Assembly (NCBI RefSeq): GCF_030693405.1
Contig: NZ_JAUYAW010000060.1
Span: 1 to 50,319 of the forward strand
Direction of reading: 5' to 3'
Source of the DNA: Phenylobacterium sp.
GTDB lineage: Bacteria > Pseudomonadota > Alphaproteobacteria > Caulobacterales > Caulobacteraceae
Length of the DNA stretch: 50,319 bases
The notes below the pieces were generated by a model. The model did no database searches. It was not told the origin of the DNA and saw only the letters and a list, made by a program, of their open reading frames with translations. A program made the translations under genes and the position numbers. Of the stretch, positions 39,403 through 48,818 are shown piece by piece; position 1 is the stretch's first letter; each line of letters starts with the position of its first letter.

Positions 39403-42354
39403 CTAGGCGAAGGCTTCGTTGAGGAAGGTTTCAAGCTCGGCCAGGTGGCGGCTCATCAGGCCTGCGGCCGTGGAGGCCGAGGCCGGGCGGCCGACATAGC
39501 GGGCGCGGCGGGACTTCACGTCCAGGCGCTCGAGGGTGAGCTCCAGCCACGGGTCGACGAAGGTCCAGCCGCCCATGTTCTTGGGCTCTTCCTGGCACCA
39601 GACCAGCTCGGCGTCCTTGAACCGCTTCAGCTCGGCCGACAGGGACTTCACCGGCCAGGGATAGAACTGCTCAAGGCGCAGGATGTAGACGTCGTCGACG
39701 CCCTTGGCCTCCCGGGCCTCCAGCAGGTCGTAATAGACCTTGCCCGAGCAGAGGATCACCCGGCGGATCTTCTCGTCGGGGACGAGGGTGGTGGTGGTGT
39801 TTTCGCCCCGCTCGGCGTCATCCAGCAGCACACGGTGGAAGGACGAACCCTCCGACAGGTCGGTGAGCCGTGAGACCGCCTTCTTGTGCCGCAGCAGGCT
39901 CTTGGGCGTCATCAGGATCAGCGGCTTGCGGAATTCCCGCAGCAGCTGCCGGCGCAGGATGTGGAAGTAGTTGGCCGGCGTGGTGCAGTTGGCCACCTGC
40001 ATATTGTCCTCGGCGCAGGACTGCAGGAACCGCTCGAGCCTCGCCGAGGAATGCTCCGGCCCCTGGCCTTCATAGCCGTGGGGCAGCAGCATCACCAGGC
40101 CGCTCATCCGCAGCCACTTGCGTTCGCCTGAGGAGATGAACTGGTCGATGACCACCTGGGCGCCGTTGGTGAAGTCCCCGAACTGGGCCTCCCACAGGGT
40201 CAGCGTCCGGGGTTCGGCCAGGGAGAAGCCGTACTCGAAGCCCAGCACCGCCTCTTCCGACAGGGCGGAATCCAGCACCTCGAAGTGCGCCTGGTTGGGC
40301 GACAGGTTGCGCAGGGGGAAGTAGGCGTCCTCGGTCTTCTGGTCGATCAGGGCCGAGTGGCGCTGGGTGAAGGTGCCGCGCACGCTGTCCTGGCCCGACA
40401 GGCGGACGGGATAACCCTCGTCCAGCAGGGTGGCGAAGGCCAGGTGCTCGGCGGTGGCCCAGTCCAGGCCCTCACCGTTCTCGATGGCCTCCCGGCGGGT
40501 CTGCAGCACCCGGGCGACGGTCTTGTGGATGTTGATCCGTTCCGGCGCGGCGGTGATCTTGCGGCCAAGGTCCAGCAGCTTCTGCAGCGGCACTGCGGTG
40601 TCGCCGCGGCGGTCCTCGGTGGTGGGCAGGGTCAGGCCCGACCACTTGCCGTCCAGCCAGTCAGCCTTGTTGGCCTTGTAGTCCTTGCCGGCGTCGAACT
40701 CCTTGTCGAGGAAGTCGGCGAACTCGGCGATCCAGCCGTCCACCTCCTCAGGCGTCACGACCTTCTCGTCGATCAGGCGCTTGGTGTAGATCTCCCGCGT
40801 CGACGGGTGGCCCTTGATCTTGGCGTACATCAGGGGCTGGGTCATCGTGGGGTCATCCCCCTCGTTGTGACCGAACCTGCGGTAGCAGAACATGTCGATG
40901 ACCACGTCCTTGCCGAACTGCTGGCGGAACTCGGTGGCCACCTTGGCGGCGAAGACCACGGCCTCGGGGTCGTCCCCGTTCACGTGGAAGATCGGCGCCT
41001 CGACCATCAGGGCGACGTCCGACGGATAGGGCGAGGACCGGCTGTTCTTCGGGCTGGTGGTGAAGCCGATCTGGTTGTTGACGATGAAGTGGATCGAACC
41101 GCCCACCCCGTAGCCCTTGAGGCCCGAAAGGGCGAAGCACTCGGCCACCACGCCCTGGCCGGCGAAGGCCGCATCCCCGTGCAGCAGCAGGGGCAGGACA
41201 TGGTTGCGGCCGGCGTCGGGGTTTTCGCGAAGGGTGAAGGCCTGCTTGGCCCGGGCCTTGCCGATCACCACCGGATTGACGATCTCCAGGTGGCTGGGAT
41301 TGGCGGTCAGCGACAGGTGGACCGAATTGCCGTCGAACTCGCGGTCCGATGAGGCGCCCAGGTGATACTTGACGTCGCCGGAGCCCTCGATGTCCGTGGG
41401 CAGGGACGAGCCGCCCTGGAATTCGTGGAAGATGACGCGATAGGGCTTGCCCATCACCGCGGCCAGGACGTTCAGGCGACCCCGATGGGGCATGCCGAGC
41501 ACGATGTCGCGGACGCCCAGCGCCCCGCCGCGCTTGATGATCTGTTCCAGCGCCGGGACCATGGCCTCGCCGCCGTCGAGGCCGAAGCGCTTGGTGCCGG
41601 GGAAACGGCGGTGCAGGAAGCGTTCGAAGCCCTCGGCCTCGATCAGCTTCTTGAGGATCGCGACCTTCCCCTTGGGGGTGAAATCGATCTCCTTGTTGCG
41701 GCCCTCGATCCGCTCCTGCATCCAGGCCTTCTGGGTGGGATCGGAGATGTGCATGTACTGCACGCCGACATCGCCACAGTAGGTGCGGCGCAGGATGTCG
41801 AGGATCTCGCGGACCGTGGAGGTCTCCAGGCCGAGCACATAGTCCAGGAAGATCGGCCGGTCATAATCTGACTCGGTGAAGCCGTAGGAGGCCGGGTCCA
41901 GCTCGCTGGCGTCGCCGGGCACGATGGCGATGCCCAGGGGGTCGAGATTGGCCCGCAGATGGCCGCGCATCCGGTAGGCCCGGATCATCATGATGGCGCG
42001 CAGGGAATCCAGGGTGGCGGCGCGCACCGCATCCGTGGAGGCGGCGGGCGCGCGCTCGGCGACCTTCTTTTCGAGCTTGGCCTCGACCGCCGGCCAGAGG
42101 CCGTCCAGGGCTGAAAGCCAATCGGGCCGCGCGGCCGGCGCGTCAGGCCTGACCCAGCCGGGCTTGGCGGCGGCGGCCTTGATCTCCTCGGCGCGCTCAT
42201 GGAGCGAGGCGAAGAAGGCGCGCCACGAGGGCTCCACCGAGCCGGGATCCTCCGCCCACCGGGCGTAGAGATCTTCTACGAAGGCCCCATTGCCGCCATA
42301 GAGGAACGAGGTCTCGGCGAGCACCTCGTTAATCAGACCTGCGTCGTCCGCCAT
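39403..42354 (-). CDS. odhA: 2-oxoglutarate dehydrogenase E1
   Basis: 983 residues, full length. Thiamine-diphosphate-dependent decarboxylation of 2-oxoglutarate. N-terminal EVLAETSFLYGGNGAFVEDL, then LGMPHRGRLNVLAAVMGKP, GDAAFAGQGVVAECF, NNQIGFTTSP, and FCYRRFGHNEGDDP in the ThDP site; LMLPHGYEGQGPEHSSAR in the C-terminal half. Between sucD (75 bases upstream) and odhB (45 bases downstream) in one minus-strand operon. Confidence 0.98.
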   Translation of the reverse strand: MADDAGLINEVLAETSFLYGGNGAFVEDLYARWAEDPGSVEPSWRAFFASLHERAEEIKAAAAKPGWVRPDAPAARPDWLSALDGLWPAVEAKLEKKVAERAPAASTDAVRAATLDSLRAIMMIRAYRMRGHLRANLDPLGIAIVPGDASELDPASYGFTESDYDRPIFLDYVLGLETSTVREILDILRRTYCGDVGVQYMHISDPTQKAWMQERIEGRNKEIDFTPKGKVAILKKLIEAEGFERFLHRRFPGTKRFGLDGGEAMVPALEQIIKRGGALGVRDIVLGMPHRGRLNVLAAVMGKPYRVIFHEFQGGSSLPTDIEGSGDVKYHLGASSDREFDGNSVHLSLTANPSHLEIVNPVVIGKARAKQAFTLRENPDAGRNHVLPLLLHGDAAFAGQGVVAECFALSGLKGYGVGGSIHFIVNNQIGFTTSPKNSRSSPYPSDVALMVEAPIFHVNGDDPEAVVFAAKVATEFRQQFGKDVVIDMFCYRRFGHNEGDDPTMTQPLMYAKIKGHPSTREIYTKRLIDEKVVTPEEVDGWIAEFADFLDKEFDAGKDYKANKADWLDGKWSGLTLPTTEDRRGDTAVPLQKLLDLGRKITAAPERINIHKTVARVLQTRREAIENGEGLDWATAEHLAFATLLDEGYPVRLSGQDSVRGTFTQRHSALIDQKTEDAYFPLRNLSPNQAHFEVLDSALSEEAVLGFEYGFSLAEPRTLTLWEAQFGDFTNGAQVVIDQFISSGERKWLRMSGLVMLLPHGYEGQGPEHSSARLERFLQSCAEDNMQVANCTTPANYFHILRRQLLREFRKPLILMTPKSLLRHKKAVSRLTDLSEGSSFHRVLLDDAERGENTTTTLVPDEKIRRVILCSGKVYYDLLEAREAKGVDDVYILRLEQFYPWPVKSLSAELKRFKDAELVWCQEEPKNMGGWTFVDPWLELTLERLDVKSRRARYVGRPASASTAAGLMSRHLAELETFLNEAFA

Positions 42355-42429
42355 GCTTCCGCTTCCAGACGGTCCGCGAAGCTTCTTGGTGAGAGGAGCC
42401 GACGGCGGACCGCCATACGCTTGATTGTG

Positions 42430-43308
42430 TCAGGCGCCCTTGAGCACCTGGAGCAGGGTTTCGCCGAGTTTCGCCGGAGAAGGCGAGACGCGGATGCCCG
42501 CATCTTCCATCGCCGCGATCTTGTCCTCGGCGCCGCCCTTGCCGCCCGAAATGATTGCGCCCGCGTGACCCATCCGCCGCCCGGGGGGGGCGGTGCGTCC
42601 CGCGATGAATCCGACCATAGGCTTCTTCTTTGGTGAATTCTTGATGAATTCAGCCGCCGCTTCCTCGGCTGCGCCGCCGATCTCGCCGATCATGATGATC
42701 GATTCGGTCTCGTCGTCGTCGAGGAACATCTGAAGCACGTCGATGAACTCGGTGCCCTTGACCGGGTCGCCGCCGATGCCGACAGCGGTGGTCTGGCCCA
42801 AGCCCACCTGAGTGGTCTGAAACACAGCTTCGTAGGTAAGCGTGCCGGAGCGGGAGACAACACCCACCGAGCCGCGCTTGAAGATATTTCCCGGCATGAT
42901 GCCGATCTTGCACTCGTCCGGGGTCAGAACGCCCGGGCAGTTGGGGCCGATCAGGCGGGACTTGGAGCCCGACAGGGCGCGCTTGACCTTGACCATGTCG
43001 GCCACCGGGATGCCCTCGGTGATGCAGATGATCAGCGGGATTTCGGCCTGAATGGCTTCGAGGATCGAGTCCGCGGCGAACGGTGGCGGGACATAGATCA
43101 CGCTGGCTTCGGCGCCGGTCTGGTTGACCGCCTCGCTGACGGTGTCGAACACCGGCAGGCCGATATGGGTCGTGCCGCCCTTACCGGGCGTGACGCCGCC
43201 GACCATCTTGGTCCCGTAGGCCATGGCCTGTTCCGAGTGGAACGTACCCTGGCTGCCGGTGATGCCCTGGCAGATGACCCGGGTTTCTTTTCCGATGAGG
43301 ATGGACAT
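42430..43308 (-). CDS. sucD: Succinyl-CoA synthetase subunit alpha
   Basis: 292 residues. CoA-binding Rossmann domain ([29 protein letters not shown]) and the ligase domain with phosphorylated His248 in [11 protein letters not shown]. Converts succinyl-CoA to succinate with nucleotide phosphorylation. Its ATG shares a base with the sucC stop (TAATG), which would keep subunit synthesis equal. Belongs to the large TCA operon. Confidence 0.98.
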   Translation of the reverse strand: MSILIGKETRVICQGITGSQGTFHSEQAMAYGTKMVGGVTPGKGGTTHIGLPVFDTVSEAVNQTGAEASVIYVPPPFAADSILEAIQAEIPLIICITEGIPVADMVKVKRALSGSKSRLIGPNCPGVLTPDECKIGIMPGNIFKRGSVGVVSRSGTLTYEAVFQTTQVGLGQTTAVGIGGDPVKGTEFIDVLQMFLDDDETESIIMIGEIGGAAEEAAAEFIKNSPKKKPMVGFIAGRTAPPGRRMGHAGAIISGGKGGAEDKIAAMEDAGIRVSPSPAKLGETLLQVLKGA

Positions 43309-44507
43309 TAAGCGGCTCCCCGAACGGCCTTGACGATCTTTTCTGCGCCGTCCGACAGATCATTGGCGGACACGACGTTCAGGCCGCTCTCGGCGATGAT
43401 CTTCTTGCCGAGCTCGACATTGGTGCCCTCCAGGCGAACCACCAGGGGCACCTGCAGGCCGACTTCCTTCACGGCCTCGACCACGCCCTCGGCGATGATG
43501 TCGCAGCGCATGATGCCGCCGAAGATGTTGACCAGGATCCCCTTCACGCTGGGATCGGCAGTGATGATCTTGAAGGCCGCGATGACCTTCTCCTTGGTGG
43601 CGCCGCCGCCCACGTCGAGGAAGTTCGCCGGCTCAGCGCCATAGAGCTTGATAATGTCCATGGTCGCCATGGCCAGGCCTGCGCCATTGACCATGCAGCC
43701 AATTTCACCATCGAGCGCGATGTAGGAGAGGTCGTACTTGGACGCCTCGATTTCCTTCTCGTCCTCTTCGGTGGTGTCGCGCAGCGCCACGATGTCCGGA
43801 TGGCGATAGAGCGCGTTGCCGTCGAAGCTGACCTTGGCGTCCAGCACCCGCAGGTGATCGTCAGCGGTGACGATCAGCGGGTTGATCTCGAGCATCTCCA
43901 TGTCCTTGGCGACGAACGCGCCATAGAGCTGGCCGAGCAGGGTGGCGGCTTCCTTGGCCAGACCGCCGGTCAGGCCGAGCGACTTGGCCAGGTTGCGCCC
44001 GTGGTGCGGGAAGACGCCGGTGGCCGGATCGATGGAGAAGCTGATGATCTTTTCAGGGGTCGAGGCGGCGACCTCTTCGATGTCCATGCCGCCTTCGGTG
44101 GAGGCGACCACCGAGACGCGGCTGGTGTCGCGGTCGACCAGCAGGGAGAGGTAGAGTTCGCGGGCGATGGCCGCGCCTTCCTCGATATAGAGGCGGTTGA
44201 CCTGCTTGCCCTTGGGACCCGTCTGGTGCGTCACGAGGACGCGGCCGAGCATCTCCTGGGCGTTGGTCTTCACCTCGTCGGCGGACTTGACCACCCGGAC
44301 CCCGCCCTTGGCGTCGGGACCGAGGCCTTCGAAGCGGCCCTTGCCGCGTCCCCCGGCGTGGATCTGGGATTTGACGACCCAGACCGGGCCTCCCAGCTTC
44401 GCGGCGGCCTGGGCGGCCTCTTCGACGGTGTGGGCGGCGAAGCCGCGCGGAACCGCCACGCCGAACTCTGCGAGGACGGCTTTGGCTTGATGCTCGTGGA
44501 TGTTCAT
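43308..44507 (-). CDS. sucC: Succinyl-CoA synthetase subunit beta
   Basis: 399 residues with an ATP-grasp N-terminal domain: [34 protein letters not shown], and metal-binding EINPLIVT. The C-terminal part has [28 protein letters not shown], and [16 protein letters not shown]. First gene of the sucCD-odhAB-lpd operon, behind the promoter at 44561-44589. ADP- versus GDP-specificity is not decided from sequence. Confidence 0.98.
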   Translation of the reverse strand: MNIHEHQAKAVLAEFGVAVPRGFAAHTVEEAAQAAAKLGGPVWVVKSQIHAGGRGKGRFEGLGPDAKGGVRVVKSADEVKTNAQEMLGRVLVTHQTGPKGKQVNRLYIEEGAAIARELYLSLLVDRDTSRVSVVASTEGGMDIEEVAASTPEKIISFSIDPATGVFPHHGRNLAKSLGLTGGLAKEAATLLGQLYGAFVAKDMEMLEINPLIVTADDHLRVLDAKVSFDGNALYRHPDIVALRDTTEEDEKEIEASKYDLSYIALDGEIGCMVNGAGLAMATMDIIKLYGAEPANFLDVGGGATKEKVIAAFKIITADPSVKGILVNIFGGIMRCDIIAEGVVEAVKEVGLQVPLVVRLEGTNVELGKKIIAESGLNVVSANDLSDGAEKIVKAVRGAA

Positions 44508-44560
44508 GAGGCTGCGATTTGTCGCTGAAATCGTCTCGCCCGGACCGGCGAGTTCTCGGG

Positions 44561-44589
44561 CTTATAGGCGCCGCCTCCGAGCGTGGCAA
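44561..44589 (-). promoter_or_regulatory. Promoter of the suc-odh operon
   Basis: On the minus strand TTGCCA (44584-44589), a 17-base spacer and TATAAG (44561-44566), 54 bases before the sucC ATG. This is one of the best housekeeping-type promoters in the window and sits in front of five TCA genes. Confidence 0.6.
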
Positions 44590-44634
44590 CCCGCTAACCC
44601 GACGTCACACCCCAACGAAAGTGACATGGGCGCC

Positions 44635-45147
44635 TCAGCCAAAGAATAGGGTCCACATGGTCCGGCCGGGAATGAAGGCGATGATCAGATTGACCGCAAA
44701 GGCGCCGTAGAACAGGCCCATCATCGCGCGGCGGTGACGGGCGACGTCGCGGCGCTTGGCCCAGATCACCGCCAGGGGCAGGATGATCAGGGTCCAGCCG
44801 GTGAAAAGATGGATCAACGACCAGCGCCCCTGGTTCAGGCTGGTGATGAACAGGGTGGAGACCGCCGTGGTCATGACCAGCGCCACCCACATCCAGCCCG
44901 CTGTCCGATGGAAGGTCCGCCCTTTGCGCGCGGTCATCAGCACCGCCCCCAGGACGAGCGCCGCCAGGGCCGTGTAGAGGTGGATTTTGACGACCGGCGA
45001 AAGCTTGGCCAGCACGGCAAAATCCGGGGCGTGGGGCCGGGCTGCGGCCAGCTCCCGCCCGATCGCCGGCCAGATCCCCCACATGGCGCCGGCCAGGATG
45101 AGGAAGACCACCCCCAGGCTCAGGGCGAAGCCGCGGCCGAAGGTCAT
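44635..45147 (-). CDS. DUF2306-like membrane protein
   Basis: About 170 residues from ATG 45147. Five membrane segments: FALSLGVVFLILAGAMWGIW, VVKIHLYTALAALVLGAVLM, GWMWVALVMTTAVSTLFI, LIHLFTGWTLIILPLAVIW, and MMGLFYGAFAVNLIIAFIPG, with His residues at several membrane edges as in DUF2306 proteins. The frame is open further upstream without a start; the strong ribosome site belongs instead to a 14-codon leader whose stop lies five bases before this ATG. Divergent from a membrane LytTR regulator, which may control it. Confidence 0.7.
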   Translation of the reverse strand: MTFGRGFALSLGVVFLILAGAMWGIWPAIGRELAAARPHAPDFAVLAKLSPVVKIHLYTALAALVLGAVLMTARKGRTFHRTAGWMWVALVMTTAVSTLFITSLNQGRWSLIHLFTGWTLIILPLAVIWAKRRDVARHRRAMMGLFYGAFAVNLIIAFIPGRTMWTLFFG

Positions 45148-45152
45148 GGCGC

Positions 45153-45197
45153 TCAGGGGCTCAGGCGGGGCTGGCTGTCTTGCGGGGCGAGCGACAT
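45153..45197 (-). CDS. 14-codon leader peptide
   Basis: A short frame, MSLAPQDSQPRLSP, starts at ATG 45197 with AAGGAGA eight bases upstream and ends at TGA 45153, five bases before the ATG of the DUF2306-like gene. The only strong ribosome site belongs to this leader, so the main gene is probably translated by re-initiation. The alternative is a one-base frameshift that split a longer N-terminus. Confidence 0.45.
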   Translation of the reverse strand: MSLAPQDSQPRLSP

Positions 45198-45284
45198 GGG
45201 GTATCTCCTTTTCGTTGCGGCGGGGCCGCGATCTGAGCGGAGACAAGGGTTGGGACGGACGTGGGGCCAGCGGGGTTTCGTGGA

Positions 45285-46124
45285 ATGACGTCCAGCCGTC
45301 GTGAAAAGACGCCCCCGTCCGCTGACGAAACGTCGACGACGCGCCGGCCTCTGGCCTACGGGCCCTATGAGGATCGGGCCGGCTGGCTCCGGGGCCTGGG
45401 CCTCGCCCTGGCGGTGGGGGGTTTCCTCGCCCTGTCGGGCGCCTTCGCCGATAAGGACGCCTCCCTCGGACGGCGGCTGGCCTATTGGCTACCGATGATG
45501 GGGATCGGCGCCCTGTGGGGCGGGTTCATCGCCAGGGCCTTCTTTCCAGACCATGGTGACGAGGACGCGCCCCCTCAGGGGATGTGGCTCAACAGCCTGT
45601 GGGCGGCCCTGGCCATGGCCTTACCCTTCACCGGCCTGGTGTGGACGGCGACCTGGCTGGCCTTCGGCCACCAGATCCCCTGGCGGGGCCTGCCCTATCT
45701 GTTCGGCAGCGTCTTTGTCCTGTCCCTGGCCATGACGGTGCTGAACACCCTGGTGGAGAGCCGCCGCCAGGCCATGCGCCGGCTCCGGGCGGCGCCGGCG
45801 CCCGTCAAGCCGGTCCGGTTCCTGGAGCGGTTGCCGCCGCGCCTGCGCGGCGCCGACCTCCGCGCCATAGAGGCCGAGGACCACTATCTGCGCCTGCACA
45901 CCTCCAGGGGCCAGGACCTGATCCTCATGCGGCTGGGGGATGCGATCGAAGAGCTGCAGGGCCTCGAGGGCGCCCAGGTCCACCGGTCCTGGTGGGTGGC
46001 CCGCGCCGCCATCGCCGACGTGCGGCGGGGCGACGGCCGCGCGGTCCTGACCCTGGCCGGCGGGATCGAGGTCCCCGTCAGCCGCACCTATGCCCGCCTG
46101 CTGCGCGAGGCGGGCTGGTACTAG
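45285..46124 (+). CDS. Membrane-anchored LytTR-type transcriptional regulator
   Basis: About 279 residues from ATG 45285. Four membrane segments in the first half (GWLRGLGLALAVGGFLALSG, LAYWLPMMGIGALWGGFIA, LWAALAMALPFTGLVWTAT, LPYLFGSVFVLSLAMTVLN). A C-terminal LytTR DNA-binding domain lies at about 185-279: LRAIEAEDHYLRLHTSRG, and VHRSWWVARAAIADVRRGDG. LytTR domains bind with beta strands to paired direct repeats. The membrane half may sense a signal or the partner membrane protein encoded divergently. Regulators of this architecture are common in Caulobacteraceae. Confidence 0.85.
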   Translation: MTSSRREKTPPSADETSTTRRPLAYGPYEDRAGWLRGLGLALAVGGFLALSGAFADKDASLGRRLAYWLPMMGIGALWGGFIARAFFPDHGDEDAPPQGMWLNSLWAALAMALPFTGLVWTATWLAFGHQIPWRGLPYLFGSVFVLSLAMTVLNTLVESRRQAMRRLRAAPAPVKPVRFLERLPPRLRGADLRAIEAEDHYLRLHTSRGQDLILMRLGDAIEELQGLEGAQVHRSWWVARAAIADVRRGDGRAVLTLAGGIEVPVSRTYARLLREAGWY

Positions 46125-46693
46125 CCGGACTGGCCCCGCCTCGCCCGCCAGGCCGCGCGGCTCTGGCCCCAGACATCGACCGCGACGTCCATGGGCACCG
46201 GCAGGCGGGCCTGGCGGAGGATCGCCGATCCCAGCCGCCGCGCCACCGCCTGGGAATTCACATTCACCGGCTCGATGGTGTGGATCACCTCATCCCAGCC
46301 CAGATGATCGAAGGCGAAGTCCATGGCTGCGGCCGCGCCTTCGGTGGCGTAGCCCCGGCCCCAGCAGTCGCGGATGATCCCCCAGCCGACCTCGGTCCCG
46401 GGCCAGCCGTGGGGCCGCCAAGGCCCCAGCCGGCCGATCCAGCGGCCGCTCTCCTTCTCGATCACCGAGAACATGGAGAAGCCCTCCATCGACCAGGACC
46501 CGGCGATGGTCATCATGGAGCGCCAGACCTGGGCCGGGGTCATGGTCCCGCCGATATGGCGGGCGGCCTCCTCGTCGGCGGAAAAGGCGCACCAGGCCTC
46601 GAAATCGGTCATGGCCGGCGGGCGCAGGATCAGCCGCTCGGTTTCAAGGGTCGGCCCCGGAGCCAGACCTGTCGCCACAGTGTTTATGCTCAT
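46121..46693 (-). CDS. GNAT-family N-acetyltransferase, RimJ/RimL-like
   Basis: About 190 residues from ATG 46693. Pattern of the RimJ/RimL branch: LETERLILRPPAMTDFEAW, GEAGWGIIRDCWGRGYATEG-like acetyl-CoA loop (actual TEVGWGIIRDCWGRGYATEG), and IHTIEPVNVNSQAVARRLG. Overlaps the convergent LytTR gene by four bases. The acceptor is unknown; related proteins acetylate N-termini, antibiotics or small amines. Confidence 0.9.
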   Translation of the reverse strand: MSINTVATGLAPGPTLETERLILRPPAMTDFEAWCAFSADEEAARHIGGTMTPAQVWRSMMTIAGSWSMEGFSMFSVIEKESGRWIGRLGPWRPHGWPGTEVGWGIIRDCWGRGYATEGAAAAMDFAFDHLGWDEVIHTIEPVNVNSQAVARRLGSAILRQARLPVPMDVAVDVWGQSRAAWRARRGQSG

Positions 46694-46786
46694 GAGCCTC
46701 CCCCCGGTCGCATCGTTCAGCCGCAATTCAGGCGTAAGCGCCCAGCCTTGTCGATACCCGCCCGCCAGATCATAAGGCGCCCGCCC

Positions 46787-47533
46787 ATGAACCTCGACGC
46801 CCCAGAGCCCGACATCTCACCGCCTGACATCTCAGCGCCCGGCGGCCCCCCGCCGCGGGATGGCGACCTGAGGCTGCGGCAGGACGCGCCGCCGCCAGGG
46901 CGCCGCAGACCGCTGGGCCTGTGGATCGCAGGGGGCGCAGGGCTCGCCGTCGTCGGCGCCCTGGCCCTGGGCCTCGCCCTGCCGGGCGAGCCGCCGGACA
47001 TGGCCGCGCCAGGGGCCGAGACCCTGGACATCCAGGTGGCCGAGCGCCCCGCCGGGCCCGCCCCGACGCCGGCGCCGGGCGCGCCGCTGGATGTGCTGCC
47101 GCAGGACATGGCGCAGGCCGCGCCGCACAATCCGCCGCTGGACCCCGCGCCGCAGCCTGACGCCCCCCTGGCTCAGGCGCCTGAACCGCCCCCCTTCGCC
47201 GCCGAAGACCTGCGCCAGCCGGCCAGCCTGGCCTTCTCGCCCAGTTTCGATTGCCGCCGGGCCCGCACCCCGGCCGAGCGGGTGGTCTGCGCCGATCCGG
47301 TTTTGGCTGAGGCCGACCAGCAGCTGGCCGCCGCCTATGAGCAGGCCCTGGCCGCAGGTATCCCCGACTGGCGCCTGGAACGGCAGCAGCGCCGCTGGCT
47401 CAGGGCCCGGGAAGACGCCGCCCGGGACGCGCCGGCCGCCGTGGCCGAGGTCTACGCCGCCCGCATCGCCGAGCTGCAGGACCAGGCCGCCCTCGCCCCG
47501 CCGGAAGAACCGGCCTGGCCGCCGTCCTGGTGA
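46787..47533 (+). CDS. LprI-like (DUF1311) protein with membrane anchor
   Basis: 248 residues. A Pro/Asp-rich cytoplasmic N-terminus (1-40), one membrane segment (LWIAGGAGLAVVGALALGLA, about 45-64), a long Pro/Ala linker to about 145, then a DUF1311/LprI-like domain: FSPSFDCRRARTPAERVVCA and LAEADQQLAAAYEQALAAG, with two Cys that would form a disulfide. LprI-type domains inhibit lysozyme in some bacteria. The domain should be periplasmic. Role in envelope protection is inferred. Confidence 0.75.
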   Translation: MNLDAPEPDISPPDISAPGGPPPRDGDLRLRQDAPPPGRRRPLGLWIAGGAGLAVVGALALGLALPGEPPDMAAPGAETLDIQVAERPAGPAPTPAPGAPLDVLPQDMAQAAPHNPPLDPAPQPDAPLAQAPEPPPFAAEDLRQPASLAFSPSFDCRRARTPAERVVCADPVLAEADQQLAAAYEQALAAGIPDWRLERQQRRWLRAREDAARDAPAAVAEVYAARIAELQDQAALAPPEEPAWPPSW

Positions 47534-47599
47534 ACCCACGAAAAAGGGCGGCGCCGGTCGCCCGGGCCGCCCTCACCTGTAATGCACCCCCACCTCCGC

Positions 47600-47686
47600 C
47601 GTCGCCCTCGGGCTTGACCCGGGGGCCCATGCACTCGGCCGTTCGCCGGTGTTCATGGATGGGCCGGTCAAGCCGGGCCATGACGG
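47600..47686. repeat. 87-bp dispersed intergenic palindrome, copy 2
   Basis: Same element as at 36514-36600, with the same length and ends (CGTCGCCCTCGGGCTTGACC ... ACGG) and the same central GTGTTCATGGATGG. It lies between the convergent LprI-like gene and mdh and could act as a bidirectional terminator. Confidence 0.85.
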
Positions 47687-47708
47687 TTGGAGGTTCGTCG
47701 CCCCTCGA

Positions 47709-48698
47709 TCAGCCGAGCATGTCCTTCACGGTGTCGCGCTCGCCGACCAGCTCGTCATTGGTGATGGCGATCTTGGACTTGGCGAAGTCGTCCATCTCGT
47801 AGCTGGTGACAACTTCGTAGGCGCCCGGCGTGGTGGTCTTCACCGGCATGCCGGCCCAGACGCCCTCGGCGAAGCCGTAGCGGCCTTCCGAATTGATGGC
47901 GACCGAGTGGATCTTGCCGGGCGTCACCAGGTCGCGGACGTGGTCGATGAGGGCGTTGGCCGCCGAGGCCGCCGAGCTCTGGCCGCGGGCCTCGATGATG
48001 GCCGCGCCGCGCTTGCCCACGGTGGGCAGGTAGTCGTTCTTCAACCAGGCCTCGTCGCCGATGACGTCAGCGGCGGCCTTGCCGCCGATCTTGGCGTGGG
48101 TGAAGTCGGCGAACATGGTCGGGCTGTGGTTGCCGTAGATGAAGAGGTCGGAGACGTCGTTGATCGAGACGCCGGCCTTCTTGGCCAGCTGGGCGCGGCC
48201 GCGATTCTCGTCCAGGCGCACCATGGCGGTGAAGCGATCGGGGCTCAGGCGCTTGGCCTGGCTGGCGGCGATCATGACGTTGGTGTTGCAGGGGTTGCCG
48301 ACCACCGCCACGCGGGCGTCGTCAGCGGCCACTTCGTCGATGGCCTTGCCCTGGGCGATGAAGATCTTGCCGTTGTCCTTCAGCAGGTCGGCGCGCTCCA
48401 TGCCGGGGCCGCGGGGCTTGGAGCCCACCAGCAGGCTCCAGTTGGCGTCCTTGAAGGCCACCTTCGGATCGTCGGTCAGCACCATGTCGGCGAGCAGCGG
48501 GAAGGCGCAGTCGTCCAGCTCCATGGCCACGCCCTTCAGGGCCTTCTGGGCGCCTTCGGTGGGGATTTCCAGCATCTGCAGGATGACCGGCTGGTCCTTG
48601 CCCAGCATCTCGCCCGAGGCGATGCGGAAGAGCAGGGCGTAGCCGATATTGCCGGCCGCGCCGGTGACCGCCACGCGGACGGGGGGCTTCGTGGTCAT
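47709..48698 (-). CDS. mdh: Malate dehydrogenase, cytosolic (NAD-dependent) type
   Basis: 329 residues from ATG 48698 with AGGAGAG upstream; an upstream in-frame extension is antisense to the neighbouring gene. N-terminal [19 protein letters not shown], active loop [16 protein letters not shown] (Arg96, Arg102), [12 protein letters not shown] and catalytic His191 in [12 protein letters not shown]. These are marks of the cytosolic/Thermus-type Mdh. Most alphaproteobacteria carry the LDH-like Mdh beside sucCD. It stands alone, 3.2 kb upstream of the suc operon on the same strand. Confidence 0.95.
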   Translation of the reverse strand: MTTKPPVRVAVTGAAGNIGYALLFRIASGEMLGKDQPVILQMLEIPTEGAQKALKGVAMELDDCAFPLLADMVLTDDPKVAFKDANWSLLVGSKPRGPGMERADLLKDNGKIFIAQGKAIDEVAADDARVAVVGNPCNTNVMIAASQAKRLSPDRFTAMVRLDENRGRAQLAKKAGVSINDVSDLFIYGNHSPTMFADFTHAKIGGKAAADVIGDEAWLKNDYLPTVGKRGAAIIEARGQSSAASAANALIDHVRDLVTPGKIHSVAINSEGRYGFAEGVWAGMPVKTTTPGAYEVVTSYEMDDFAKSKIAITNDELVGERDTVKDMLG

Positions 48699-48737
48699 GG
48701 AGAGCTCTCCTGGATAGGGGCCAAGACGTCGTGTGTC

Positions 48738-48763
48738 GGCGGTCCCGTAGCCCAAGGACCGCC
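48738..48763. promoter_or_regulatory. 8-bp inverted repeat between mdh and the HIT gene
   Basis: GGCGGTCC (48738-48745) and GGACCGCC (48756-48763) are perfect arms around a 10-base loop, 40 bases upstream of the mdh ATG. It could be an operator for mdh or part of its leader RNA. Confidence 0.4.
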
Positions 48764-48818
48764 CCTGCGGCAAGGGCGGCGGCTTGCGGCGGGCATGCTC
48801 CGGCTCCAGTCTGAGGTC

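Noticed and set aside
45584..46786. Long plus-strand frame upstream of the LprI-like gene
   Set aside because: It shadows the LytTR gene in another frame and is antisense to the acetyltransferase gene.
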